A stretch of DNA of 64,000 bases from Candidatus Woesearchaeota archaeon (GCA_018221105.1 JAAOYA010000009.1:30694-94693), one strand, 5' to 3'; shown: positions 11,301-19,125, counted from the first letter of the stretch. Numbers and translations: made by a program. Notes: generated from the sequence alone by a model not told the origin.

Positions 11301-14300
11301 GTTAAACTGGTAAGTTAGTGTTTCATTATATGTTGTGGGACTTGTCGGATGTGTTTTATTGCTTGTCCAGTTTGGAGGAGAAGTGTCAACACTAACATTA
11401 AAACTGATACTTGTGCTGTTTATATTGTTTGACGTGTCATTAACATAAATTGTGAAAGTGTACTGTCCATTAACTAATATTTCGCTGCTATTAGAACAAC
11501 CAACCAGTGAATTATTGCTTGTTCCATTATAATACCAACAAGTATCAAGGTTAGCATCGCTTACAGTATAATTTATTGAAACATTATTTGAAGCGTATGT
11601 TATGTTTTGAGGTTCTTGCACTGTTAAAGTTGGTATTATTGTGTCATTAACTGTAAAATAAAAGGTTTGTGAAACATTACTGTTTGTGCCGTCTGTACAA
11701 TTAACACTCCAATTGTATTTAGTAGCATAACTTGGGACACTAGCTGTTAGTATTGTTGCAGTGTTGTTTTGCACTGTAAAACTATTATTTACTAAACTGT
11801 TGTCTAAGTACAATTCACAGGTTAGCGTGGTGTTTACATCATCAATTGCTGTGAAATTAAAATCAATAATTAAAGTGTTATTAATTTGAGTGTTATTAAG
11901 CGGCCAGTTTAAACTAATGCTTGGCGGGACTATGTCGGAGCTACTAACTTCTAACAATACAATGCTATAAATTCCTCCATGGTCAATAGTATGATGGCTG
12001 ATGTTATAATCATAGCCTGATTTATTAGCCCATACTTCGTGAGGTGTTAGTGAAATGTTTAAGTAGCCGGTAGAATAACCTTTCAGTGCTGTTCCTTCAA
12101 TTAACAAAATATTATTTGTTAAACCTGAAGGACTAGTGTTTAAAGTGTCAATGTACAAACTGTTATTATCATAAATTGTTAAGTTTGCATTACTAATTGG
12201 AATACCACTACTGTTTGTCACGTTAAAAAAAGCGTAATGATAAAATGTTAGGTTTGATGTTGTGTTAACAATGTTTAATCTTGCGCGATCAATTGTAACA
12301 TTTAAAAAAGTAGCAAAAGAATTTTCGCCGATTTTTGTAGCATTACTAATTCCATAATTGTATACTATTGTGTTTTCTACAATTGCATTACTAGCGTTTG
12401 AAGAAAATATCATTGTAGCACTGGTTGTTGAAGCGTTCAAAACACTGTTGTTTATTGTAGTGTTTTCACTTTGTCGAATATCAAGACCCCCGCCGCCTAA
12501 TACTTTAAGGTTGTTAATGTAATTGTTATTGCTGCCTTGCAAGCCACTAAACAATAGTATGCTCGTAAAAGCAGAATTTGTTGTCACATTGTCAATAATA
12601 TTGTTGTTTGATGAGTGAGTAGTATAACCTATTCTTATATTATCCCAGTTAGAATCGTTAAAAACAGTGTTTATTATAGTGTTATTATCGCCTAACAAAT
12701 TAACTCCGTAATCATTGTTGCCAAAAAAAGAACTGTTGATTATTGTGTTGTCAGAGTATATTGTCAGGCCATAATTGCCAACTTCTGCGGGCAGTGTTTC
12801 ACCACAATCAATAACACTACTATTTTCTAAAAGAAAATCACTGTGCACTACCCAAGTATAATCAATACCTGTGTTAGTGCTGTTTATCAAACTGTCATAA
12901 ACAAACATTCCACCAGCTTGATCAGTAACATTTATTCTGCCTGCAGTAGCCATTGTCAATGTCACATTATCAAAAGTAAGGTTTGCACTATTATTGATTA
13001 TTATATTACCATTAACTGTTAGCGAAACATTCTCGCAAAAGGTTGTTTGGTCAACAACCCAATTGCCATTGCCAGCGTAATCAGTACCTGAGCAAAGCGG
13101 GGCGGAGGCATTGTTTAACAAGTTAATATTGTAAACGCCGGAGTGGTCGATAGTGTGATAGCTAATGTTAATATCATAACTTGGAGCGATAGCACTAACA
13201 TTGTGCGGGTTGCGCGTTTCGTTAATCGATGATTGCATGACTACTTCTGCAAGAATTGTTTGATTAGTTAGACCATTAGGATTGGCGGTAAGATTTAACA
13301 CACTGTTGCTATTATTGGCTTGTACTGTGATGTTCGCACCACTAACAGGCAAGCCTGAAGTGTTTGTCACGTTAAAGATAGCATAATAACTAAATGATAT
13401 GTTTGCCCCGGACTCTATTAATAAATTGAACCTGTCCACTGTTGAGTTTATTATTGTGGTGGTAGCGTATGCTTGCGCCCACATGTCATCTATTGACCCT
13501 GCATTAGTTATCACAGTGTCTACTATCATAGTGTTTTGCGAGTAATCACTGACGTAAACACCGTAACAGTCGCCTGAAACATCAATTAATGAATTATTGA
13601 TGATTGTGTCACTGGAATTTTCTACCCATATGTGATCATCATAAATAACCCAACACCCATCACTGGATTTTATATTGTTTAAATAATTAGAATTACTATT
13701 CTTTATGTGAAGATTTCTATAATTTGTGGCGTTAATAGTTACATTATCTAAAGTGTTGTTCGCTCCTCCTTCTATCCTTATGCCAACAGTTGCAGTCTCG
13801 ACTCGAGTGTTTAATATTTTGTTGTTGCTTCCCACTATGTATAAAGCGTTTATAACATTTTCAAAATGTGAATTGTTAATGGTCACGTTATCATTGTAAA
13901 TTGCCAAGCCGCGAACTAAATAATTACTGCCGTTGCCAACATTTCTTACAATAGAATTGTCCATGATAAAAGGCGCGTACACACGCCAAGTATAATTGTA
14001 CTGGTTGTTGCTTTGCACTGTGCTATTATAGACGAACATTCCGGTTGAGGTCGCGAACACTTGAATGTCTAAATCGCCATCAGAAGAACCGTTTAGGTTC
14101 AACGTGACATTATACAATGTCAGGTTGCCACCGGTCGTAACATTCACGTCACCGTAAACAACAAAGTTTGCATTAGAGCAAACAGTCTCTTGATCAACAA
14201 CCCAATCACTGCTACCACTGTACTCGCTGCCAGTGCACGCTGGCGGCGTGACTTCTGCTAAACTGAAATAGTATGTTCCAGAATGATTAATGCTTACGTT

Positions 14301-15491
14301 AGTATAATTGAACACGTAGCCTGTCTTGTTAAACGTTACATTGTAGGGAATGTACGAAGTGTTGCTTGACTGGAACATTATAAGTTCTGTCATTATGAAG
14401 CGATTAGTAACTCCGGTAACAGAAGTGTTAATTGAATGCTCGAAAGCGTTAGTGCCATTTTGATAAAAAGACACGTTAACATCTTCAAGCCCGCTACCCG
14501 AAGAAGAATCAGTAACATTAAACCAAACAAAATGCTGGAAAGTTATGTTGGCAGAAGGCACGCCGACAAAAGTAAGTTTATCGCGGTTAACACTAACATT
14601 GATTAAATATAAGCTTGAACTTTGTTGTGCTTCGATACAGTCATACGCTGTGTCATTATTTGTTATTATTGAATTATAAAATTTTATACCTGTTGCATCA
14701 TTGCTCAATACTAAACAACGATCTGAAATTGTTGTTACGTTAATAACCGAATTATTAAATAAATTATTATCGCCGTCAATTAAAATATTATGGCCTTTAA
14801 CATTTTCTAATATTAAGTTATCGAAAATATTATTTGTGCTTTGGTCGTCAATATTAATTCCATAAGATTCTACATTAGTAACTTGTACATACGAAAAAGA
14901 GTTATTGTTTGAAGGATTAGTATCTGTATTGTCTCCAAGCCAAATGCCATAAAATATTATATCACTAATAATTGTATTAGAAATAATATTTTCATTACTT
15001 TTTAAATAATGGACTCCTACTTGACTAAAACTAATTTTAGAATTGCTAATATTGCTATTATTTGAATACATTGTTAAACCGTACTTACCATTGCCTCCGC
15101 CAGGACCACAATTACTTACGTTGCTTTTGTCCATTTCAAATGGTGCGTAAACTGTCCATGTGTAGTTGTATTGATTGTGATTTTGTATTGTGCTGTTGTA
15201 GACAAACATTCCGGTGCTTGTTGGCGTAACATTTATTCCTTCATGGCCTTCACCAAAAGCTGACATGTTTAATGTAACATTGTTTAATGTTAGGCTAAAC
15301 CCTGGTTGTACTGTGATGTTACCATCGATTACTAGTGTGTGATTATTAGAACAAGTAGTGTCTGCACCAATATCCCAATTACCTCCTGAGTAAGCCGGTG
15401 TACAAGTGGCGCTAACGATTTTTAGCATGGCAATTAAACTAATCAAAACTAACAATACTAGTTTCCAATTAGTGTTATTTCTTCTTGCCAT
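8313..15491 (-). CDS. Giant surface protein, 2392 aa: three beta-helix repeats, Ig-like domains, Ca-binding motif, TM, coiled coil
   Basis: An N-terminal signal segment (hydrophobic residues about 11-28) is followed by three ~385-residue repeats (about 29-417, 418-799, 800-1185) of NosD/pectate-lyase-like beta-helix type, each opening with a Cys and containing GMFVYxS and YTW. Residues about 1185-1900 are Ig-like/fibronectin-like blocks. A MopE-type motif with DGDGD and DCDD lies near 1934-1980, then a Gly-rich linker before SSPPP, a membrane-proximal domain, a TM near 2203-2226, a long charged coiled coil (about 2235-2350) and a C-terminal motif with LERLGWRKE. The exterior is very rich in Asn-X-Ser/Thr sequons, as in heavily N-glycosylated archaeal surface proteins. 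It probably sits in the membrane with the helical tail in the cytoplasm and acts in adhesion or envelope structure; the role is inferred. The start overlaps the upstream HTH gene by 17 bases, so the two are likely cotranscribed. Confidence 0.9.
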   Translation of the reverse strand: MARRNNTNWKLVLLVLISLIAMLKIVSATCTPAYSGGNWDIGADTTCSNNHTLVIDGNITVQPGFSLTLNNVTLNMSAFGEGHEGINVTPTSTGMFVYNSTIQNHNQYNYTWTVYAPFEMDKSNVSNCGPGGGNGKYGLTMYSNNSNISNSKISFSQVGVHYLKSNENIISNTIISDIIFYGIWLGDNTDTNPSNNNSFSYVQVTNVESYGINIDDQSTNNIFDNLILENVKGHNILIDGDNNLFNNSVINVTTISDRCLVLSNDATGIKFYNSIITNNDTAYDCIEAQQSSSLYLINVSVNRDKLTFVGVPSANITFQHFVWFNVTDSSSGSGLEDVNVSFYQNGTNAFEHSINTSVTGVTNRFIMTELIMFQSSNTSYIPYNVTFNKTGYVFNYTNVSINHSGTYYFSLAEVTPPACTGSEYSGSSDWVVDQETVCSNANFVVYGDVNVTTGGNLTLYNVTLNLNGSSDGDLDIQVFATSTGMFVYNSTVQSNNQYNYTWRVYAPFIMDNSIVRNVGNGSNYLVRGLAIYNDNVTINNSHFENVINALYIVGSNNKILNTRVETATVGIRIEGGANNTLDNVTINATNYRNLHIKNSNSNYLNNIKSSDGCWVIYDDHIWVENSSDTIINNSLIDVSGDCYGVYVSDYSQNTMIVDTVITNAGSIDDMWAQAYATTTIINSTVDRFNLLIESGANISFSYYAIFNVTNTSGLPVSGANITVQANNSNSVLNLTANPNGLTNQTILAEVVMQSSINETRNPHNVSAIAPSYDINISYHTIDHSGVYNINLLNNASAPLCSGTDYAGNGNWVVDQTTFCENVSLTVNGNIIINNSANLTFDNVTLTMATAGRINVTDQAGGMFVYDSLINSTNTGIDYTWVVHSDFLLENSSVIDCGETLPAEVGNYGLTIYSDNTIINSSFFGNNDYGVNLLGDNNTIINTVFNDSNWDNIRIGYTTHSSNNNIIDNVTTNSAFTSILLFSGLQGSNNNYINNLKVLGGGGLDIRQSENTTINNSVLNASTTSATMIFSSNASNAIVENTIVYNYGISNATKIGENSFATFLNVTIDRARLNIVNTTSNLTFYHYAFFNVTNSSGIPISNANLTIYDNNSLYIDTLNTSPSGLTNNILLIEGTALKGYSTGYLNISLTPHEVWANKSGYDYNISHHTIDHGGIYSIVLLEVSSSDIVPPSISLNWPLNNTQINNTLIIDFNFTAIDDVNTTLTCELYLDNSLVNNSFTVQNNTATILTASVPSYATKYNWSVNCTDGTNSNVSQTFYFTVNDTIIPTLTVQEPQNITYASNNVSINYTVSDANLDTCWYYNGTSNNSLVGCSNSSEILVNGQYTFTIYVNDTSNNINSTSISFNVSVDTSPPNWTSNKTHPTSPTTYNETLTYQFNTTWVDASGIDQVWIAHNFTGPWTINRSVFNSSNEYYYNIGPLAAGVYGWQYFANDTSGYENNTINFSYTIQRATPVFNITIIPSTITYGQNVTINCTSNTLQPNRTLVRNGLTLNLAEEIDVSWFSAGTYNFTCAAPQSQNYTQHNTSIQTLTVIQATTYLNLTINNTESNTTILQYTNLTIDATVNSTEGYLELWVNNTLVNNGTTPINNLVEFNNSKIIPVTAVYSGSQNWTNTSKTFFVNVTQVALVNTVQPSINLSAPPTNTQLNDSLTVNFNFTVIGGNNTFNCTLRVNNFNVSYNDSVQNNTLTTMQHTTASYGSYFWNVYCNDGALSNISQTFYFNITDTLPPIISNVSNVSITNESVVIIWDTDENATATIFIGTTTALGPGTTNFSSNTTHHLVQVNNLQSGTLYYYNVSSRDPSTNTAQQGPYNFTTLASPISPTITALRPINNFVFTNTHNITLNFTVDDDNASVNCTLYVDGAQNQSVILTPTANATLNVTGLAYSTIAHNWNVICNDSTSVGISTVNTFYVYEDGDGDIHYPQLAHPNTLGDCDDTDSTIHVGAPEVLDDGIDQDCDGSDSTSNIGGGGGGGSSPPPDNTDNNTIIVHNNTNTTGFEDITGDSTVNTTNTPTNESPGIVDDVLDIDDDISEIIDKIADANQISDWQSISLKMDSQKLTENYSTNRSFVFNSSTNTTLVNLTIDVATPLYNVSVYEDIPKCVIELLQANMTPEQIEEELGVHFNNWNFEVEQTDPLIVWHFDIMTETTDLSYSINKNLLDECKKQFKNVAIADRGLSQNPWLKWLSYIIGILITPVVVLGFVFFNRFNSAFIVESELMSQMTALKKEERAIYNAEKNLESQEVIIENEEKRVAQKLNFEKFKENMSKFPLVKVFYRTLEIFNRSKIEHLHEKEAEIRKEEVEARAEEARLKKEETKVQKAIENIEFETAELIPEIDHLKQDNVGEPTIRHCLERLGWRKESVDKALEKVYSNK
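11936..15405 (-). repeat. Three tandem ~1.15-kb protein-coding repeats in the 2392-aa surface protein
   Basis: Repeat units span roughly 14238-15405, 13095-14237 and 11936-13094. They are recognised at protein level by a shared order: a Cys-containing start with a tyrosine/Gly/Trp pattern, a second Cys about 20 residues on, TLNNVTL-like strands, GMFVYxS, YTW, an Asn-rich beta-helix core and a closing segment with HSGxYxxxL. DNA identity is lower, so this is an old duplication maintained as protein modules. Confidence 0.75.
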
Positions 15492-15792
15492 TTTCTAATT
15501 TCTTTTTTGCTTTGTGATACGTTGCCCAGATTGTTCTATCATCGCGTTCTAGTGCTCTGGCTATTTGAGAAAATTTTAGACCTTTTGTGTCTTTGAGGTA
15601 AACTGTTATGGATTCTAGAACTCCTAAACTGCGATTTTTGAAAATGTCAAGCGGTATTGAGAATTGTAGTTTTTCAGAAACTTCGCCTGTGAGCACCAGG
15701 ATTTCGTCGAATGTTAGACCGTAGATTTTTTGCAGATTTTCAACTAGTTTGTTAAACTTCTCTTTAATATTATTATCGCGCTCCACGTCCAT
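15475..15792 (-). CDS. Small helix-turn-helix DNA-binding protein, 105 aa
   Basis: The C-terminal half (about residues 65-100) contains LKFSQIARALERDDRTIW followed by a basic helix, which resembles the region-4-like HTH of sigma factors and related archaeal regulators. The N-terminal part is a helical segment of unknown role. No signal peptide or TM is present. It overlaps the giant surface protein gene by 17 bases, which implies translational coupling and suggests that it regulates that gene and itself. A TATA box at about 15817-15825 on the minus strand puts the transcript start close to the ATG, and an inverted repeat lies between the two. Confidence 0.75.
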   Translation of the reverse strand: MDVERDNNIKEKFNKLVENLQKIYGLTFDEILVLTGEVSEKLQFSIPLDIFKNRSLGVLESITVYLKDTKGLKFSQIARALERDDRTIWATYHKAKKKLENGKKK

Positions 15793-15797
15793 TAATA

Positions 15798-15872
15798 CTT
15801 ACTAGGTAAGAACTAGTATATAAAAGTTATGAAAAAATAAGAGAAAAAAAAGAAAAATACTTATTAAATAAG
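15798..15872. promoter_or_regulatory. Pair of matching inverted repeats (candidate operators) at the HTH gene promoter
   Basis: CTTAC-TAG-GTAAG at 15798-15810 and CTTAT-TAA-ATAAG at 15860-15872 are both perfect 5-bp-arm inverted repeats. Within the 17-base stretch TACTTAnTAnnTAAGAA they agree at 14 positions. Their centres are 62 bases apart. The first lies between the TATA box (about 15817-15825) and the start codon of the HTH gene at 15792, the expected place for autorepression. Confidence 0.5.
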
Positions 15873-15927
15873 AAAAAATCAAGCTAATATTGTTTTATCA
15901 AGAAGAAAATAAAAAAAGAAGATTAAA

Positions 15928-16407
15928 TTAGCAAGCAGTTCCTGCAGGCGTTGGCTGATCGCAAGAATTATCTAAACATTGATAATCTTCTTGGCAAGCA
16001 ATTCCTGAAACCAATTTTGGTTTGCACGTGGAATCTTCAACTAACAAATCGCAGTAGAAAAAATTTGGGCTTTTACACTCGGTATGGGCTGTACAATAGT
16101 CTTCTCCTTCGCAATCAGGGTCTATATCTTCTCTAAAAATATTGCAGCACCCGTCGCTAAACTCTGAACAAGCACCCTCATAGGTATCGGCTTTGCAGGC
16201 TTGAACGCAAACGTTAGCAACAAATCCTTGAATAGGAAATTGTGTGTTATTTTTATAATCGGCAAAAGTAGGGTTGTAAACATGTGCGCAGTCCTGTACA
16301 CAATGACCTAATTGAATCCTCTTTGCAGCGTACACGACAACTGATAGAACTGTGATAACAACCAAAAGTATGACGATTATCCTTTTATAGTGACTGTGTT
16401 CGACCAT
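15928..16407 (-). CDS. Secreted or membrane-anchored 16-cysteine small protein (copy 1)
   Basis: The 159-residue protein has an N-terminal hydrophobic segment (about residues 9-28) that is either a signal peptide or a membrane anchor, followed by a domain with 16 cysteines, including GHCVQDC, a CC pair in DGCCN and a C-terminal Cys as last residue. The same 16 Cys in the same order occur in the next gene, so the two are paralogs. The even number and outside location suggest eight disulfides. I do not recognise a named family. A TATA box at about 16430-16441 lies roughly 25 bases before the ATG, so the transcript is probably leaderless. Confidence 0.8.
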   Translation of the reverse strand: MVEHSHYKRIIVILLVVITVLSVVVYAAKRIQLGHCVQDCAHVYNPTFADYKNNTQFPIQGFVANVCVQACKADTYEGACSEFSDGCCNIFREDIDPDCEGEDYCTAHTECKSPNFFYCDLLVEDSTCKPKLVSGIACQEDYQCLDNSCDQPTPAGTAC

Positions 16408-16475
16408 AATACTATATTTTTCATACTAGTTATATATAAAATATTTGATAAAAATAATAAAAAAAGAAGATTAAA

Positions 16476-16940
16476 TTAGCAAGCAAATCCTGAAACTGTT
16501 GATTGATCGCATGTATTATCAACACACTGCTCATCAAAATCACATAACTGGCCTGCTCCTAGTTTTGCTTGGCATGAACTATCGGTTGCGCAATATTCTG
16601 TAGTTTCACAATCTGCGTGCACTGAACAGGTGTTTGGATCTTCTAGTCCGCAGTCTTCCCAATCTGTTTCTTGCTCGTATACATTGCAGCAGTCATCTTT
16701 TGTTCCTAAACATGCTCCTTCAGTTGTTAGAACTTTACAGTAATCTACACAACCTTGTTGATATGTTTCTGCTACAAGAAAGAATTCTGCATCGGCATCA
16801 GCAAGTGTTGGATTGTAAGCTTGTACACAGTCTTTTACACATGGTCCTAGTTTAGCTTTTGTTTGACCGCCGCCTGCGAATGCTACTGATGCGCTTAGTG
16901 CGATCATGATTGCCACTAGTGCTATTAATATTTTTTTCAT
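16476..16940 (-). CDS. Secreted 16-cysteine small protein (copy 2)
   Basis: The 154-residue protein has a clear signal peptide (basic MKK, hydrophobic core, AFAGGG cleavage region near residue 22), then 16 cysteines spaced as in the neighbouring paralog: GPCVKDC, a CC pair in DDCCN, and a Cys as last residue. It carries an AGGAGGT ribosome binding site about 8 bases before the ATG and a TATA box at about 17006-17017, giving a leader of about 40 bases, so it is probably translated more strongly than copy 1. Being acidic, disulfide-rich and exported, it may be an envelope or extracellular component; function is unknown. Confidence 0.85.
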   Translation of the reverse strand: MKKILIALVAIMIALSASVAFAGGGQTKAKLGPCVKDCVQAYNPTLADADAEFFLVAETYQQGCVDYCKVLTTEGACLGTKDDCCNVYEQETDWEDCGLEDPNTCSVHADCETTEYCATDSSCQAKLGAGQLCDFDEQCVDNTCDQSTVSGFAC

Positions 16941-17072
16941 TTTGTTTTACCTCCTATTAGTTAATAAAATATAATATGTCACCCTCTAAGCGTCCGACGA
17001 GAAAGTTATATATAAAACTTGCTGTATTGGACTATTAACAATAAGTTTTTTGGGTTTAGAAAACTTAGAATG

Positions 17073-17108
17073 TATGTATACAAATACATATATTGTTTTA
17101 TATAAATT
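17073..17108 (+). promoter_or_regulatory. Promoter and inverted repeat (candidate operator) of the toxin-antitoxin pair
   Basis: TATGTAT-ACAA-ATACATA at 17073-17090 is a perfect 7-bp-arm inverted repeat. It directly precedes a TATA box at about 17096-17108, which is placed for a leaderless transcript starting near the ATG at 17130. Antitoxin autoregulation at such a site is common in type II modules; binding here is inferred. Confidence 0.5.
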
Positions 17109-17129
17109 TATATAAATGTTGAAGTTTTT

Positions 17130-17417
17130 ATGATTTTCATGCAATTGTTAACTAAAAAGAAAAATGAAGTAATTCATTACCCTAGTCTGAGAACTGTTTT
17201 GATGGTAGAACACACTCTAAAAAACGCAAATACTTTGTTAACTAGAGAAGAACTAAAAAGAGAACTGCCCAGAAAAGTTATGCATCAAACGCTTAATGTT
17301 ATCTTGCAATACTTAGAGAATAGCGGAAAAATATTGGATGGTCGAAAAGGCATATTGTGGATTTTCAATCCTAGTGAAAAACTAGATAAAGCAATAACAA
17401 AAGGTATTGAATTATGA
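17130..17417 (+). CDS. Small winged-helix-like protein, probable antitoxin
   Basis: The 95-residue protein has a predicted winged-helix arrangement: a helix in LRTVLMVEHTL, TREELKREL, a recognition-like helix in VILQYLENSGKI and a short hairpin GRKGILWIF. No family name is certain. Its stop codon overlaps the start of the RelE-like gene in an ATGA, which is the usual coupling of antitoxin before toxin. A second in-frame ATG at 17139 could be used instead of 17130. DNA binding to the upstream inverted repeat is an inference. Confidence 0.7.
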   Translation: MIFMQLLTKKKNEVIHYPSLRTVLMVEHTLKNANTLLTREELKRELPRKVMHQTLNVILQYLENSGKILDGRKGILWIFNPSEKLDKAITKGIEL

Positions 17418-17794
17418 TGTTTAAGGGAAAACCTGTAAAGGTTGTTATTACAGGTGAAGCTCAAAAAGAGTATAAGGCATTAAACGCTGTTGTTGGAAGA
17501 GAAAAAGTAAAAGGTTTGAAAACTAGCGATTATCAAAAATTGTTAAAATCAATTAATCAAAAGATTGATTTGTTAAAAGATAATCCTCAATATGGAATTC
17601 ACATACCGAAAAATAAGACTCCTCCAATATACATTAAAAAATATGATGTGAATAATTTATGGAAAGTAAACCTTGTTGGGGCTTGGAGGATGATATATAC
17701 AATAAAGGGTAGTGAAGTGGACATAATAGCGTTGATACTTGACTTGATGAATCATAAAGATTATAATAAAAAATTTGGTTATAAGAAAAAATAA
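17414..17794 (+). CDS. RelE/ParE-superfamily toxin
   Basis: The 126-residue basic protein matches the archaeal RelE-like pattern: an N-terminal helix pair, NPQYGIHIP in the middle (about 57-65), NLWKVNLVGAWRMIYTI (about 77-94) and the C-terminal LDLMNHKDYNKKFGY. Such toxins usually cleave mRNA on the ribosome or, in ParE members, inhibit gyrase; the sequence alone does not decide. It is translationally coupled to the upstream winged-helix gene and ends two bases before the convergent Orc1/Cdc6 gene. Confidence 0.8.
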   Translation: MMFKGKPVKVVITGEAQKEYKALNAVVGREKVKGLKTSDYQKLLKSINQKIDLLKDNPQYGIHIPKNKTPPIYIKKYDVNNLWKVNLVGAWRMIYTIKGSEVDIIALILDLMNHKDYNKKFGYKKK

Positions 17795-17796
17795 TA

Positions 17797-18867
17797 TTAG
17801 AATTCAGTCAACTTCTTCATTCCAGAATAGTTCACGATAGTAGTTGTTCCATCAGGCCCGCCAGTCATCTTTTTTGTCGAGATAAACTTGTTCTCAGATA
17901 ACTTGGCGATTTTTCGCTGGAAAGTCTTATACGAAGACTTGCCGCCCTCGTTAGAATATATTTTAAACAATTCTCCGATTTTTGTTCCAGAATTAATTTT
18001 GATGATTTTTAGCATGAATTGTTCTTCGTCTTCTAAATCAACAGTTTTTTTGGTCAAGAATTCATTTAATTTGTCTATTGCAATCGCGACATGCTCAACA
18101 GTAATCTTGCGCGCTGCTTTATCCTCGGCAGCGTTTCCTGCTTCTTTTAATAAGTGCAATCCAGTCCTTATGTCCCCAAGTTCAAAGGTTTTAGCTGCAA
18201 TAATTTCGAATGCTTTGTCATCCCAAACGTTAGAAGCAAAAGCAAACTTCAAACGATGACTTAGAATGTCTTTTGTCTCAGCTGCATTGTACTGGTTGAA
18301 CTCTAGCATTTCAGGCAACAATCGACTTTTTATCCGCTCATCTAATTCTAATACCCAATCCTTATAATTTGTTATCAGAACTATCGTCTTGCGATACAGG
18401 TCTTCTAATAAATTATACAAAAAATCCAAGTCCTCGGCCTTATCAATCTCGTCAAAGCAAAACACTGCACTTTTCTTATTCAAGTTTTCTTTAACAATCT
18501 TAAAAAGCTCCTCAGTTTTTTTATTCTGAACAAACCTGTAGCCTATTTGATCGCAAATCTCCACCACAATCTTGTAAGAGGTAGTTTTTTGCCAGCAATT
18601 AATGTAAATTGGGATTACTTCATCAGTCTCATCTTCTAATTCTTCAAAAAGCTGCCTAACTGCCACGGTCTTGCCTACTCCTGGCGCGCCATGAACTAGT
18701 AAATTTTTCCCATTGCGTTTAGAAAATAATGGTTTTATAGAGTTAGCTATAGCTGATTGCTCGCTTTCACGATGGCGAACTGGCTTTGGAATAAAATCAT
18801 AATCTAGTGCTACTGTGTCGCGAAATACTGATTCTGTATCCTTTAACATGTCTTTAAAGTGTGACAT
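17797..18867 (-). CDS. cdc6: Orc1/Cdc6-family replication initiator ATPase
   Basis: The 356-residue protein has an AAA+ module with Walker A GAPGVGKT (residues 60-67), Walker B VFCFDEID (about 135-142), sensor-1 LITNYKD (about 164-170) and the ERIKSRL arginine-finger region (about 177-183), followed by a lid domain and a C-terminal winged helix (about 265-356). This is the layout of archaeal Orc1/Cdc6 proteins, which bind origins and help load MCM. A TATA box about 25 bases before the ATG suggests a leaderless transcript. Origins are often next to such genes in archaea, but I could not identify origin recognition boxes in the short upstream region. A paralog with another role is possible. Confidence 0.85.
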   Translation of the reverse strand: MSHFKDMLKDTESVFRDTVALDYDFIPKPVRHRESEQSAIANSIKPLFSKRNGKNLLVHGAPGVGKTVAVRQLFEELEDETDEVIPIYINCWQKTTSYKIVVEICDQIGYRFVQNKKTEELFKIVKENLNKKSAVFCFDEIDKAEDLDFLYNLLEDLYRKTIVLITNYKDWVLELDERIKSRLLPEMLEFNQYNAAETKDILSHRLKFAFASNVWDDKAFEIIAAKTFELGDIRTGLHLLKEAGNAAEDKAARKITVEHVAIAIDKLNEFLTKKTVDLEDEEQFMLKIIKINSGTKIGELFKIYSNEGGKSSYKTFQRKIAKLSENKFISTKKMTGGPDGTTTIVNYSGMKKLTEF

Positions 18868-18972
18868 ACAAAACCATTAACACTGTTTTTTTATAAGTTT
18901 TTTGGCAAAGCATAGTTTTTTATATGTGTAAAACAACTCCTATGTCTTCGTCTTTAATATGTTGTGATTTTA
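18868..18972. promoter_or_regulatory. Divergent promoter region between cdc6 and the 50-aa Cys-rich ORF
   Basis: The minus strand has a TATA box at about 18887-18897 for cdc6. The plus strand has TTTTTTATATG at about 18916-18926 for the small ORF. No convincing origin recognition repeats were seen in this 105-base stretch. A 12-codon frame from ATG 18942 overlaps the start of the small ORF and may be chance. Confidence 0.4.
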
Positions 18973-19125
18973 ATGGATAAACAAAACCTTTGTTGCGGGC
19001 ACTGCTCTCACTTTCAAAAGCTTTCTAAAGAGATGGGAGACTGTAATGTTTTAGGTATTAGAGTATTATGTAATGATAATATGGCTATAGGCTGTAACAA
19101 GTTTTCTAAATTAGCTGCCAATTAA
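18973..19125 (+). CDS. Small Cys-rich protein, 50 aa
   Basis: The frame runs from ATG 18973 to TAA 19123-19125. It encodes LCCGHCSHF near the N-terminus, GDC in the middle and LC and GC pairs further on: six cysteines and two histidines in 50 residues, a pattern typical of small metal-binding proteins with CxxCxxF and GxC motifs. It has a plausible TATA box upstream but no strong ribosome binding site. The stop overlaps the last four bases of the convergent zinc-ribbon gene. Cys spacing supports a real gene; the function is unknown. Confidence 0.55.
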   Translation: MDKQNLCCGHCSHFQKLSKEMGDCNVLGIRVLCNDNMAIGCNKFSKLAAN

